This document shows, piece by piece, positions 1 through 8,364 of a DNA stretch of 64,000 nucleotides. The DNA comes from JANPLD01 sp964445765. GTDB taxonomy: Bacteria > Pseudomonadota > Alphaproteobacteria > Rickettsiales > UBA8987. The position numbers and the translations under genes were made by a program. The DNA lies in NCBI GenBank assembly GCA_964445765.1, contig CAYULD010000004.1, forward strand, positions 62,001-126,000, read 5' to 3'. The notes below the pieces were generated by a model, which saw only the letters and a list, made by a program, of their open reading frames with translations, made no database searches and was not told the origin of the DNA. Position 1 is the first letter of the stretch. The number at the start of each line of letters is the position of its first letter.

Positions 1-569
1 AGTGCGTGAGGCATTGCTATGTGATCTGCATCTAAAACTAAAATAAACTCTGCTTTACTAATAGATAGTGCGTTATTCAAATTGCCAGCTTTTGCATATA
101 GATTATTTTCTCTTACTACATAAATCACGCCTAATTCTTGGGCTAAATTCTTAACTTCTTCTCTTTTTCCATCATCTAGCAAGAAAGTTTGATGGGGATA
201 TTTTATATTTTTTGCGGCTATAATAGTGCGTCTAATTATTTCCAATGGTTCTTTATAGGTTGGCACAAACACATCAACGCTTAAGCCAATTTGAAGTGGT
301 TTTGGGGTGTGGTAGTTATATCTCCAAGAAGAAAATATAACTAAACCACTAAGTATAAAACCCATAATCTCCGCAATAAAATATAGTGAAGAAAATATAA
401 TTGAGTTTTCATTTATAATAGTAAATCGCCAAACGATATAAGTTAAATATATAGCCAAATAAAATATTGAAATTATATGAATAAAACGCTTTTTTTGATT
501 TAATTTGTTATAAATTTGATAAGAAGTAGTGTTTGTGTAGTAATTATCTTTGGAATTATCAGAATACAT
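1..569 (-). CDS. Cellulose-synthase-like glycosyltransferase family 2, 5' part (cut by window edge)
   Basis: The frame opens at an ATG at 569 and runs off the window start, giving the first 189 residues. Two membrane segments (about residues 29-50 and 58-81) precede a GT-A fold. It shows VDVFVPTYKEP (about 99-108), LLDDGK (130-135) with the first conserved Asp pair, a KAGNLNNAL segment (160-168) and LVLDADH (177-183), the metal-binding D-x-D. This pattern is typical of BcsA/CelA-type processive beta-glycan synthases, which extrude polysaccharide across the inner membrane. The QxxRW motif and any PilZ domain would lie outside the window. The polymer is unknown. A second glycosyltransferase lies at 32201-34051. 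Confidence 0.85.
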   Translation of the reverse strand, partial: MYSDNSKDNYYTNTTSYQIYNKLNQKKRFIHIISIFYLAIYLTYIVWRFTIINENSIIFSSLYFIAEIMGFILSGLVIFSSWRYNYHTPKPLQIGLSVDVFVPTYKEPLEIIRRTIIAAKNIKYPHQTFLLDDGKREEVKNLAQELGVIYVVRENNLYAKAGNLNNALSISKAEFILVLDADHIAMPHA

Positions 570-633
570 ATTTTTGATTGAGTTTATTTTAATATTTTTT
601 AACCAGATTAATTCTGTAAGCTAAAGATTTTTC

Positions 634-2070
634 TTAACCTAACTCAAAGAATAGGCTGAAATTACTGCCTTTGCCTAAAGTGCTTGTTATATGCAGGTGG
701 GCATTATGATTATTTAATATATGCTTAACGATAGCAAGCCCAAGCCCGCTCCCTCCAATCTTGCGAGATCTAGCCTTATCAATTCTGAAAAATCTTTCAG
801 TAAGTCTAGGTATATATTTTTCATCAATCCCTTCACCGCTATCTATGAAGCTGATGCATAATAACTTTGCCTTATTTTCAAATTTTTCAAAATTATATTC
901 TTCATTGCTACATTCAAAAATCTTAATTAAAATTTCGCCATTTTCATAATTATATTTTATGGCGTTGCTTAATAAATTATCTACAACTTGAATAAGCTCA
1001 TCTCTATTGCCAATTATTTTAGGAGTGCTATTGGAAAATTCTTTTTTAATAGAGATATTTTTCTCATCAATCTGATGTTTTAATGATTTTAGATTTTCAT
1101 TTACTATCTCTGAAATGTCAATTAAATCAGGTTTTTCATTGCTTGTCTTGGTTTCAATAACAGAAAGTGTTAGAAGATCAGAAATCAACTTTTTCATTCT
1201 CTCTGCTTGGCTTTTCATTATTTCAAGAAAGTTTTTTTGATCATTAGTTAGGTTATCATCTGTTTCTATAGTTTCTATAAAACCACTTATGCTTGTAAGG
1301 GGGGTTTTTAGCTCGTGGCTTGCATTTGCAACGAAATCTGTAAGCATTTTTTGAGTTTTTTTCTCAATAGTTATATCTTGCAAAATTATTAGAATATATA
1401 TTCCAGTGGCAGAATTTTCAGAAAATTTTTCAAATCTTATAGTAAAATATTTCTCTGGCTCAGAAATATTATAATTAATTAAGCGAGGCTGATTATTATT
1501 AATTGTTTCACTAATTTCAGATTTTATAAAATCATCTGATAATATTTTATTTATTATTTTGCTGGCATTTGCCCCAAAAATTTGCCTAGCACTAAGGTTA
1601 AAATCAATCAGATTTTTATTTTTATCTAGCATCACCAAAATATCTGGCACAGAATTTATAAGAATTTTATCTTCCTCAATAAGTGCGTTTAAGTAATTCT
1701 GCTTTTCTAGCCAAGATTTGTTGAGTTTTTCAATCGCTAAAGATAATTCTTGAAGATTATTAATAAAAGATAAGGCGGGTTTTTTAGGGTTTTTATCAAT
1801 GGTTAAATCTTCAACATATTTTATAAGCTCTTTTAAGTCTAGCACATAGGGGTGAATAAATAGCAAAGACATTGCCAATATTCCAAGATAAATATTTATT
1901 GCCTGCTCATAAGTAATATATTGATTAATAAGAAAAACTATTAAAATTAGGGCAGGGGCTGATGAAAATATAAAGCCAATTTTTATATGATTTTTGAAGG
2001 GTATTCTTTTTTCTTCATCAAGAAATACGCTGTGCAAAATTGATAAAAAATTGTTTTTATTATTATTCAT
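634..2070 (-). CDS. PhoR-type sensor histidine kinase
   Basis: A 478-residue membrane-bound two-component kinase. Two hydrophobic segments (about 31-50 and 57-73) are separated by only a few residues, so there is no large periplasmic sensor, as in PhoR. A PAS-like region (about 135-232) leads to the HisKA box DFVANASHELKTPLTS with phospho-acceptor His252. The ATPase domain shows an N box (DNLLSNAIKYN) and G boxes (DSGEGID, GGSGLGLAIVKH). The H-box wording is that of PhoR/phosphate-type kinases, but no phoB, pst or other response regulator lies beside it, so the signal cannot be assigned. Its gene is divergent from the ABC-2 permease at 2239. Confidence 0.85.
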   Translation of the reverse strand: MNNNKNNFLSILHSVFLDEEKRIPFKNHIKIGFIFSSAPALILIVFLINQYITYEQAINIYLGILAMSLLFIHPYVLDLKELIKYVEDLTIDKNPKKPALSFINNLQELSLAIEKLNKSWLEKQNYLNALIEEDKILINSVPDILVMLDKNKNLIDFNLSARQIFGANASKIINKILSDDFIKSEISETINNNQPRLINYNISEPEKYFTIRFEKFSENSATGIYILIILQDITIEKKTQKMLTDFVANASHELKTPLTSISGFIETIETDDNLTNDQKNFLEIMKSQAERMKKLISDLLTLSVIETKTSNEKPDLIDISEIVNENLKSLKHQIDEKNISIKKEFSNSTPKIIGNRDELIQVVDNLLSNAIKYNYENGEILIKIFECSNEEYNFEKFENKAKLLCISFIDSGEGIDEKYIPRLTERFFRIDKARSRKIGGSGLGLAIVKHILNNHNAHLHITSTLGKGSNFSLFFELG

Positions 2071-2088
2071 AAAAATTTATAGTAATTC

Positions 2089-2160
2089 ATGTTTAGGTAT
2101 GTTATGTCATCCTGAGCAAAGCGAAGGATCTTAAGATGTTTCGCTACGCTCAACATGACA
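2089..2160. repeat. Dispersed palindromic repeat, copy 1
   Basis: An imperfect inverted repeat (core 2105-2160) starts with TGTCATCCTGAGC and ends with GCTCAACATGACA. It is preceded by ATGTTTAGGTATG. The reverse complement of the same block, including that flanking 13-mer, is found at 48890-48968, and a related palindrome lies at 50502-50573. Repeats with a TCAT-(T/C)GAGC-AAGCGA core are scattered between genes in many bacterial genomes. This one lies in the divergent gap between the kinase and the permease and could form a long hairpin in either transcript. Confidence 0.75.
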
Positions 2161-2238
2161 GACTTCAATATAATCTAATATAGTTTTATATTCGGTAAAA
2201 TATAATTAAACATTAGCCTCAAAATAAACAAATCAAAA

Positions 2239-3018
2239 ATGAATTTATACGGAACATACACTCTTTATATAAAAGAAGTTAAGAGATTTCTTAATGTTTA
2301 TAATCAAACAATTATTGCGCCTTTAGTAAACTCATTGCTTTTGCTTGTAATATTTTCACTTGCTATTGGTGGCAGGGTAGGGGAGCTTCAAGGGGTTCCA
2401 TTCAAGCAATTTATCATCCCCGGCTTAATAATGATGACAATAATTCAAAACGCATTTGCAAATACCTCTTCAATGCTAACTTTCGGAAAAGTTCTTGGCA
2501 CTATAATTGATTTATTGCTTCCGCCGCTTTCACCTAAAGAAGTTACAATCGCAATGACTTTAGGTGGCGTTACAAGGGGCATTTTTTCAGGTTTAGCGGT
2601 AGTTTTTGCAATAGTTATATTATCATTTTTTGATGATGCACTTGCTATAAATGTTCATCATTGGGGTTATGCTATTTTTTATATTTTCTTCTCATCTCTG
2701 CTTTTATCATTATTTGGAATGTTGGCTGGAATATTCTGCGATAGTTTTGATAAAATGTCTTTTTATACAAGTTTTATAATCACGCCTTTATCATTTCTTT
2801 CAGGAACATTTTATTCTGTAAAAAATCTTCCAGCTTTTTGGCAGTCATTTAATCATTTTAATCCATTTTTTTATATGATTGATGGCTTTAGGTATTCTTT
2901 AACTGGCCATAATGATTTTCCTTTATATCATGGTGTAATAATGCTTTTAGTGTTTAATATAATTTTATATTTTATAGTTTACACACTAATTAAAAAGGGT
3001 GTAAAAATAAAAAATTAG
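2239..3018 (+). CDS. ABC-2 type transporter permease (YadH/NodJ-like)
   Basis: A 259-residue integral membrane protein with about six hydrophobic segments. The hallmark of the ABC-2 permease family is visible: GVPFKQFIIPGLIMMTII in the first third and FSGTFYSVKNLP (written here as SFLSGTFYSVKNLPAFW) followed by NPFFYMIDGFRY near the C-terminus. Relatives such as YadH pair with a separate ATPase (YadG) and export lipids, polysaccharides or drugs. No ATP-binding partner gene is adjacent, so the substrate is unknown. The ATG at 2239 is the first in frame and lacks a strong Shine-Dalgarno. Confidence 0.85.
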   Translation: MNLYGTYTLYIKEVKRFLNVYNQTIIAPLVNSLLLLVIFSLAIGGRVGELQGVPFKQFIIPGLIMMTIIQNAFANTSSMLTFGKVLGTIIDLLLPPLSPKEVTIAMTLGGVTRGIFSGLAVVFAIVILSFFDDALAINVHHWGYAIFYIFFSSLLLSLFGMLAGIFCDSFDKMSFYTSFIITPLSFLSGTFYSVKNLPAFWQSFNHFNPFFYMIDGFRYSLTGHNDFPLYHGVIMLLVFNIILYFIVYTLIKKGVKIKN

Positions 3019-3065
3019 AAAGATTTATTTTGCATTAGATATTAATTTTATCAGCTTGATATTAA

Positions 3066-3986
3066 ATGAAAATTACAACTTGGAACATAAATTCTATTAA
3101 GGCAAGATTGCCAAATTTATTGGAGTTTATTAGGAATGAAAATTCAGATGTAATTTTACTACAAGAATTGAAATGTTTGGAAGAGGCTTTTCCGTATCAA
3201 GAAATTTCTGATGCGGGTTATAATGTCGCTGTTTTCGGTCAGAAAACTTATAACGGCGTTGCAATTCTCTCAAAATATAAAATTGATGAATTTTTTAGGG
3301 AAATCCCAAATGCTAAATTTTCTCATCAACAAAATTCTGATTTGATAATAGAAAAATCTAAAGTTAAAAATAACTTTGATTTATTTGAAGAATCTCCGCA
3401 AAAATTCTCTGATGATTTTTTTGAAAATAATAATCTAAATTATCCAAATGAAGTTTCTCAAGATGCTAGATATATTGAAGCAGTAATTACAATTAAAAAT
3501 AAAATTTTTAGAATTGCATCTGTTTATGTGCCAAATGGTATGGATATTAATTCATCAAAATTTACTTACAAAAAAGAGTTTTTAGAGGCTTTGAATAAAC
3601 ACCTAATTAACATTAAAAATTCAGATGAACATATTGTAATAGCTGGTGATTTTAATGTGGCATTAAATGAAATTGATGTTTATGATGCAAAATCTCTTGA
3701 GGGGAATATTTGCTTTCATTTAGAAGAAAGAAAAAGATTTAATGCCATTTTGAATGCTGGCTATAAAGATTTATTTAGAGAATTTTACCCAGATAAAGCT
3801 GAATTTTCTTGGTGGGATTATAGGGGCAATTCTTGGAATTTTAATAAGGGAATAAGGATTGATTATATTTTAGCAAATGCGAAAGCATCTGATATTTGTA
3901 TAGATTGCAAAATTAATTCCGAATATCGCTCTAAAGAAAAAGCCTCAGATCACGCACCAATCACCGCACATTTTGAAATATTATAA
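3066..3986 (+). CDS. xthA: Exodeoxyribonuclease III (AP endonuclease)
   Basis: An EEP-fold base-excision repair nuclease that cuts abasic sites and degrades 3' ends of duplex DNA. Signatures in order: ITTWNINSIKARL at the N-terminus, LLQELKC with metal ligand Glu34, GVAILSK, VYVPNG, IAGDFNVA, FSWWDYRG, GIRIDYILA and the catalytic ASDHAP near the C-terminus. At 306 residues it is longer than the usual 255-270. The excess is an inserted segment at about residues 84-131, rich in Asn, Ser, Phe and charged residues, between GVAILSK and DARYIEA. The gene converges on rplO. A second EEP-fold protein is at 37383. Confidence 0.93.
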   Translation: MKITTWNINSIKARLPNLLEFIRNENSDVILLQELKCLEEAFPYQEISDAGYNVAVFGQKTYNGVAILSKYKIDEFFREIPNAKFSHQQNSDLIIEKSKVKNNFDLFEESPQKFSDDFFENNNLNYPNEVSQDARYIEAVITIKNKIFRIASVYVPNGMDINSSKFTYKKEFLEALNKHLINIKNSDEHIVIAGDFNVALNEIDVYDAKSLEGNICFHLEERKRFNAILNAGYKDLFREFYPDKAEFSWWDYRGNSWNFNKGIRIDYILANAKASDICIDCKINSEYRSKEKASDHAPITAHFEIL

Positions 3987-4021
3987 GAGTGTCTAGGCTA
4001 CGATATTGAAAAAGTAATGAA

Positions 4022-4495
4022 TTATGCTGATAGAATTTTAAGAGTTCCGCCTGCTTTTTCAACTGCTTCTTTAGCTGATTGAGAAGCCTTGCATACAGTA
4101 ATTTCAACCTTAGTTTTTAATTCGCCATTTGCTAAGAGCTTAATTCCAGTAAGCCTGTTTTTAGTTAAGCCAGCTGATTTTAGCGTTTCCGCATTGATAG
4201 CTGTTGCTTGAAGTTTTCCTTCATCAATAGCCTTTTGAATATCAGAAAGATTTACAACTTCATAATCTTTGCGAGAGATATTATTGAAACCTCTTTTAGG
4301 AAGTCTTCTATGAATTGGTGTTTGACCGCCTTCAAAACCTTTAATAGCAACGCCTGATCTTGCAGTTTGACCTTTTCCGCCTCTGCCACAAGTTTTGCCT
4401 TTGCCAGAGCCTATGCCCCTGCCAACACGCATTCTATTTTTTGTCGCACCTTTATTAGCTGATAAATTAGCTAAAATATTGTTATTCTTTGTCAT
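4022..4495 (-). CDS. rplO: 50S ribosomal protein L15
   Basis: 157 residues. The glycine-rich N-terminal half (RVGRGIGSGKGKTCGRGGKG, then FEGGQTPIHRRLPKRGF) is diagnostic for L15, which binds 23S rRNA late in 50S assembly. It is the last gene of the minus-strand S10-spc cluster: where secY, rpmJ, rpsM, rpsK, rpoA and rplQ normally follow, the convergent xthA begins 35 bp away. No terminator hairpin is visible in that gap. Confidence 0.97.
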   Translation of the reverse strand: MTKNNNILANLSANKGATKNRMRVGRGIGSGKGKTCGRGGKGQTARSGVAIKGFEGGQTPIHRRLPKRGFNNISRKDYEVVNLSDIQKAIDEGKLQATAINAETLKSAGLTKNRLTGIKLLANGELKTKVEITVCKASQSAKEAVEKAGGTLKILSA

Positions 4496-4500
4496 AAAAA

Positions 4501-4686
4501 TTAACCTTCTATAATTTGAACAAGATGTGGAACTTTTTTAATCATACCCCTGATTTCTGGAGTATCCAAAAGCTCTCTTTCTTGATATAATTTCTTTAAG
4601 CCAAGCCCAAGCAAAATTCCTTCTTGCTTGTAATGCCTGCCAATATAACTTCCAACTTGCTTAATTTTAATAGTTTTAGCTGCCAT
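4501..4686 (-). CDS. rpmD: 50S ribosomal protein L30
   Basis: 61 residues with the L30 pattern: IKIKQVGSYIGRHYKQ at the N-terminus, LGLKKLYQERELLDTPEIRG in the middle, then MIKKVPHLVQII. It sits 9 bp downstream of rpsE and 5 bp upstream of rplO, the standard spc order. Length and sequence are ordinary for a bacterial short-form L30. Confidence 0.97.
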   Translation of the reverse strand: MAAKTIKIKQVGSYIGRHYKQEGILLGLGLKKLYQERELLDTPEIRGMIKKVPHLVQIIEG

Positions 4687-4695
4687 AAATAAAAA

Positions 4696-5247
4696 TTATT
4701 CTGATTCTTTTTTAACTTTTTCGCCAACTTTAATCTCTCTTTGGCTAACAATTTCATTAACTTTCTTGCCTCTTCTAGCCGCAGTAGATTTTGGAGATTG
4801 GAACATTTGTAAAGCCTTAAACACACTCGCGACCATATTATATGGGTTTGAAGAGCCAGTTGATTTCGCAACAACATCTTTAACGCCAAGAGCTTCAAAT
4901 ACGGCACGAAGTGGGCCACCAGCAATTATTCCAGTTCCCGGAACTGCTGATCTAACAATAATTTTACCTGCACCTGCTTCTGATTTAATATCATGGTGAA
5001 CAGTTCTGCCCTCTCTTAAAGGAACTCTAATCATATTTTTCTTAGCCGCTTGAGTAGCTTTCTTTTTAGCATCAGCAACTTCTTTAGCCTTACCTTTACC
5101 AAAGCCAACTTTGCCTTTACCATCACCAACAACAACTAATGCAGAGAAGCCAAACCTACGACCACCTTTAACAACTTTAGTAGTTCTATTAATAGATACT
5201 AATTTATCTATAACCTGATTTTCTTCTCTTTCAACTTGTGCATTCAT
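4696..5247 (-). CDS. rpsE: 30S ribosomal protein S5
   Basis: 183 residues. The N-terminal dsRNA-binding-like S5 domain carries RTTKVVKGGRRFGFSALVVV and GDGKGKVGFGKGKAKEV. The C-terminal domain contains VPGTGIIAGGPLRAVFEALG and KSTGSSNPYNMV. S5 takes part in decoding accuracy and helicase activity at the mRNA entry site. It lies between rplR and rpmD. The basic C-terminal tail after RRGKK is somewhat long but within family range. Confidence 0.97.
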   Translation of the reverse strand: MNAQVEREENQVIDKLVSINRTTKVVKGGRRFGFSALVVVGDGKGKVGFGKGKAKEVADAKKKATQAAKKNMIRVPLREGRTVHHDIKSEAGAGKIIVRSAVPGTGIIAGGPLRAVFEALGVKDVVAKSTGSSNPYNMVASVFKALQMFQSPKSTAARRGKKVNEIVSQREIKVGEKVKKESE

Positions 5248-5264
5248 AAGTAATTAATTAAATA

Positions 5265-5624
5265 TTAGAATTTAAGACCAGCTTCTCTTGCAGAATCAGC
5301 AAGTGCTTTTATTCTGCCGTGATATGCATTTCCACCACGATCAAATACAACTTCAGAAACATTTTTTGAAGTTGCCCTCTTAGCAATTAAAGCACCAACT
5401 TGTTTAGCTGCTTCAATGTTAGAAGTAACTTTTAATTTTCCTTTAAGCTCTTTATCAATAGTAGATGCTGCAACTATTGTAAAACCATTAGTGTCATCAA
5501 TAATTTGAGCGTGAATATTTTTGTTAGAACGAAAAACAGAAAGCCTAAATTTGCCATTTGATACAGCTTTAATTTTAGCCCTTACCCTGTTAGATATTCT
5601 ATTTCTTTTCAAAATGTTAGTCAT
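5265..5624 (-). CDS. rplR: 50S ribosomal protein L18
   Basis: 119 residues, the usual size. Diagnostic segments are RLSVFRSNKNIHAQIIDD near the start and the C-terminal FDRGGNAYHGRIKALADSAR followed by EAGLKF. L18 carries 5S rRNA to the 50S subunit with L5, whose gene rplE lies upstream in this cluster. It is spaced 17 bp from rpsE and 32 bp from rplF. Confidence 0.97.
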   Translation of the reverse strand: MTNILKRNRISNRVRAKIKAVSNGKFRLSVFRSNKNIHAQIIDDTNGFTIVAASTIDKELKGKLKVTSNIEAAKQVGALIAKRATSKNVSEVVFDRGGNAYHGRIKALADSAREAGLKF

Positions 5625-5656
5625 AAAACTTAAACCTAGTTATCTTTTAATCTTAT

Positions 5657-6202
5657 CTATTTTTTCTTGCCTTCTTTAGATCTTACATACTCACCTGAAT
5701 ATCTAATACCTTTTCCTTTATAAGGCTCTGGCTTTTTCATTGCTCTAATTTCAGAAGCAACTTGCCCTACAAGCCTTTTGTCAATTCCAGAAATAACAAT
5801 TTCTGTAGGCTTTGGTGTTTTAATTTCAACACCAGCAGGGATTACATAATCAATATCATGGCTGAAACCTAAATTTAACTTTAGAGTTTTACCTTGAGAT
5901 GCTGACTTAAAACCAACCCCTTGTATTTCAAGAGTGATAGTGTAACCGTTAGTAACACCTTTAATCATATTATTAAGTAAAGCACGAGATAAACCCCATT
6001 TTGCTTTAACTTTGTTATCATTTTTTCTACTATCATTAGCTGGCTTGAATGAAACTTTATCAGCTTCAATAGAAGCTAAAATTTCATCAGGAACTAAATA
6101 AGTTAATGAGCCCTTAGGGCCTTTTACATCTATTTTTTGACCAGATAACTTAACTTCAACGCCCTTAGCGATAGTTACTGGGTTATTTCCAACTCTTGAC
6201 AT
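5657..6202 (-). CDS. rplF: 50S ribosomal protein L6
   Basis: 181 residues beginning MSRVGNNPVTI, typical of L6. The C-terminal signature is PEPYKGKGIRYSGEYVRSKE with the conserved GKG-I-Y element. The two repeated alpha/beta domains are both present. L6 sits near the sarcin-ricin loop and the translation factor binding site. Standard spc position between rpsH and rplR. Confidence 0.97.
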   Translation of the reverse strand: MSRVGNNPVTIAKGVEVKLSGQKIDVKGPKGSLTYLVPDEILASIEADKVSFKPANDSRKNDNKVKAKWGLSRALLNNMIKGVTNGYTITLEIQGVGFKSASQGKTLKLNLGFSHDIDYVIPAGVEIKTPKPTEIVISGIDKRLVGQVASEIRAMKKPEPYKGKGIRYSGEYVRSKEGKKK

Positions 6203-6246
6203 AAATAAATAAATTTTTGGCTAATAGCCTGTTAAATATAAATAAA

Positions 6247-6645
6247 TTAAAAAACTTCACAAATTACTTCACCGCCAATATTGTGCTTTCTAGCTTCATA
6301 ATCAGACATAACACCTTTAGAAGTTGAAAGAATTTTTACACCTAAGCCACTAAAAGATTTACCCAGAGATTTAATGGCTGAATAAGCCCTCAAACCCGGA
6401 GTAGAAACTCTTTTTATTTTCTTAATAACCGGCTGACCTTGGTAATATTTTAGTTTAACATTGATGTTTTTAACATTTTTTCTAGGCTCAACTTCTTCAA
6501 AAGAATCAATAAAACCTTCATTCTGAAGAACTGTTAAAACATTCTTATTTAATTTATTTGAACGAACAGATACCGCAGCTAACTTAGCTCTTTGACCATT
6601 ATTCAAAGTAGCAATCATATCTGATGTTAAATCATTTAATGCCAT
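6247..6645 (-). CDS. rpsH: 30S ribosomal protein S8
   Basis: 132 residues from the ATG at 6645 (MALNDLTSDMI), which has a GGAG Shine-Dalgarno five bases upstream. An upstream in-frame start near 6663 would lie inside the end of rpsN and was not used. The C-terminal signature STSKGVMSDYEARKHNIGGE is intact. S8 binds helix 21 of 16S rRNA and in many bacteria represses the spc operon. Confidence 0.96.
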   Translation of the reverse strand: MALNDLTSDMIATLNNGQRAKLAAVSVRSNKLNKNVLTVLQNEGFIDSFEEVEPRKNVKNINVKLKYYQGQPVIKKIKRVSTPGLRAYSAIKSLGKSFSGLGVKILSTSKGVMSDYEARKHNIGGEVICEVF

Positions 6646-6656
6646 AAATACTCCAA

Positions 6657-6962
6657 TTACCAACTTGATTTAATTACACCCGGAACTTTACCAATAGAAG
6701 AAAGTTCTCTAAGAACATTTCTGCAAATTCCAAATTTTCTAAAATATCCGCGAGGTTTACCTGTAACTTCGCATCTATTTCTAATTCTAATTTTTGCACT
6801 ATTTTTAGGCAAACGAGAAAGTTTTACAACTGCATCAAAACGAGCCTCAGCAGTTGTCTCTTTATTCATAATAATTTCTTTTAATTTAGCCCTTCTGCCA
6901 GCAAATTCTTTAACAAGACGCTGTCTTTTAAGGTTTCTTTCTACTGCACTTTTTTTAGCCAT
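6657..6962 (-). CDS. rpsN: 30S ribosomal protein S14
   Basis: 101 residues from the ATG at 6962 (MAKKSAVERN). An upstream in-frame start at 7025 would overlap the end of rplE and add a non-family leader, so it was not used. The long form without zinc cysteines is typical of proteobacteria. The C-terminal signature RNRCEVTGKPRGYFRKFGIC is followed by NVLRELSSIGKVPG and ends in KSSW. Confidence 0.96.
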   Translation of the reverse strand: MAKKSAVERNLKRQRLVKEFAGRRAKLKEIIMNKETTAEARFDAVVKLSRLPKNSAKIRIRNRCEVTGKPRGYFRKFGICRNVLRELSSIGKVPGVIKSSW

Positions 6963-6969
6963 AAAATAA

Positions 6970-7551
6970 TTAATTATAAAAGGGCATATTGAACGCTTGT
7001 AGAAGTGCTTTGCCTTCCTCAGCATTTTTAGCCGTTGTTACTATTGTAATATCCATACCTCTCACCTGATCAACTTTATCAAAGTTTACTTCAGGGAAAA
7101 TTATTTGTTCTTTGAGACCAAAGCTAATGTTACCTTTGCCGTCAAAACTTTTAACTGATAAACCTTTGAAATCACGAATTCTAGGAAGGGCAACATTGAT
7201 AAGCCTGTCTAAAAATTCATACATTCTTTTGCCACGAAGCGTAACCTTTGTGCCTATTGGCATATCTTTTCTAACACGCCAAGTAGCAATTGATTTTCTA
7301 GCCTTCGTAATAATTGGTTTTTGACCTGAGATTGCAGTTAAGTCAGAAACTGCATTATCAATAACTTTAGAATCCCTCAAAACTTCACCAACACCCATAT
7401 TGAGTGATATTTTAGTAAGTTTTGGAACTTGCATAGGATTCTTAAAGCCAAATTGCTTAACTAAAGCGGCGTTAATACTATTTTTATATTCAGTATATAA
7501 CCTTGCTTCAGTTTTATTAGATTCCTGTTTTTTTACACTAGCCTTTGCCAT
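6970..7551 (-). CDS. rplE: 50S ribosomal protein L5
   Basis: 193 residues from the ATG at 7551 (MAKASVKKQE); a TTG two codons earlier is possible but unlikely. Diagnostic segments are VPKLTKISLNMGVGE, GQKPIITKARKSIATWRVR, LRGKRMYEFLDRL and QIIFPEVNFDKVDQVRGMDI. L5 binds 5S rRNA and contacts P-site tRNA. The first 15 or so residues, rich in Lys, Glu and Ala, are a small extension relative to the common 180-residue form. Confidence 0.97.
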   Translation of the reverse strand: MAKASVKKQESNKTEARLYTEYKNSINAALVKQFGFKNPMQVPKLTKISLNMGVGEVLRDSKVIDNAVSDLTAISGQKPIITKARKSIATWRVRKDMPIGTKVTLRGKRMYEFLDRLINVALPRIRDFKGLSVKSFDGKGNISFGLKEQIIFPEVNFDKVDQVRGMDITIVTTAKNAEEGKALLQAFNMPFYN

Positions 7552-7568
7552 AATCAAAATTATTCAAA

Positions 7569-7910
7569 TTAACCTATTACTTCGCCTGATTTTTTAGCAA
7601 ATCTAACTTTTTTGCCATCATCAAGTTTTTTATATCCAACCTTAGTTGCAGAGCCTGATTTTGGATCAATAACTGCAACATTAGAAATGTGAATTGAAAG
7701 TTCTTTTTCAACTATTCCGCCCGCAGATACTGCACTAGCCTTAGTATGCCTTTTTGCAATATTTGCTCCAGATACCAAAACTCTATTAGTATCTTTAATA
7801 ACTTTTAAGATTTCGCCTTCTTTTCCTTTATCTTTTCCAGTGATAATTTTAACTTTATCACCTTTCTTAAGGCGAAATTTTTTTTCAAATTTAGTAAGTT
7901 CTTTTGCCAT
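7569..7910 (-). CDS. rplX: 50S ribosomal protein L24
   Basis: 113 residues from the ATG at 7910 (MAKELTKFEKKFRLKKGDK). A longer frame to 7931 adds only a non-family leader. The KOW motif KGDKVKIITGKDKGKEGEIL is near the N-terminus, and IHISNVAVIDPKSGSATKVG follows. L24 initiates 50S assembly at the 5' end of 23S rRNA. It lies between rplN and rplE. Confidence 0.96.
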   Translation of the reverse strand: MAKELTKFEKKFRLKKGDKVKIITGKDKGKEGEILKVIKDTNRVLVSGANIAKRHTKASAVSAGGIVEKELSIHISNVAVIDPKSGSATKVGYKKLDDGKKVRFAKKSGEVIG

Positions 7911-7931
7911 ATAATCTATAAATAATATCAA

Positions 7932-8303
7932 CTATAATACTTCAGGAGCAAGAGAGATAATTTTTGCAAACTCTTCTTTACCTCTTAATTCCCTAGTAAC
8001 TGGACCGAATACACGAGTTCCAATTAAATCATTTTTTTTATCAACTAAAACCGCCGCGTTAGTATCAAACCTAATAGCTGTGCCATCATTACGCTTTGTT
8101 TCTTTTTTAGTGCGAACCACAACTGCTCTTTGAACGCTACCTTTCTTAACTTTACCACGAGGTGCAGCATCTTGAACAGAAACAACAATAATATCACCAA
8201 CTCTAGCATATCTTTTCTTAGAGCTTCCAAGCACTTTGATGCATTTTACAGATTTAGCCCCGCTATTATCTGCAACTTGTAAAACTGTTTCTTGTATAAT
8301 CAT
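7932..8303 (-). CDS. rplN: 50S ribosomal protein L14
   Basis: 123 residues starting MIIQETVLQVADNSGAK, essentially invariant for L14. GDIIVVSVQDAAPRGKVKKG and the C-terminal EFAKIISLAPEVL are also present. L14 sits at the intersubunit bridge facing 16S helix 14. The 61-bp gap to rpsQ upstream holds a short imperfect hairpin (about 8328-8346) whose role is unclear. Confidence 0.97.
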   Translation of the reverse strand: MIIQETVLQVADNSGAKSVKCIKVLGSSKKRYARVGDIIVVSVQDAAPRGKVKKGSVQRAVVVRTKKETKRNDGTAIRFDTNAAVLVDKKNDLIGTRVFGPVTRELRGKEEFAKIISLAPEVL

Positions 8304-8364
8304 AAAATTTCAAAATTTTGGAGGTTGCTATTATTAAAATTAGCAAACTCAGTCAAGTAAATAA

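Noticed and set aside
634..2070. Naming the kinase phoR
   Set aside because: The H box is PhoR-like, but with no phoB or pst gene adjacent the name would be unsupported.
6646..6663. Upstream start for rpsH
   Set aside because: The extension lies inside the end of rpsN, while the ATG at 6645 has a GGAG at proper distance and gives the family N-terminus.
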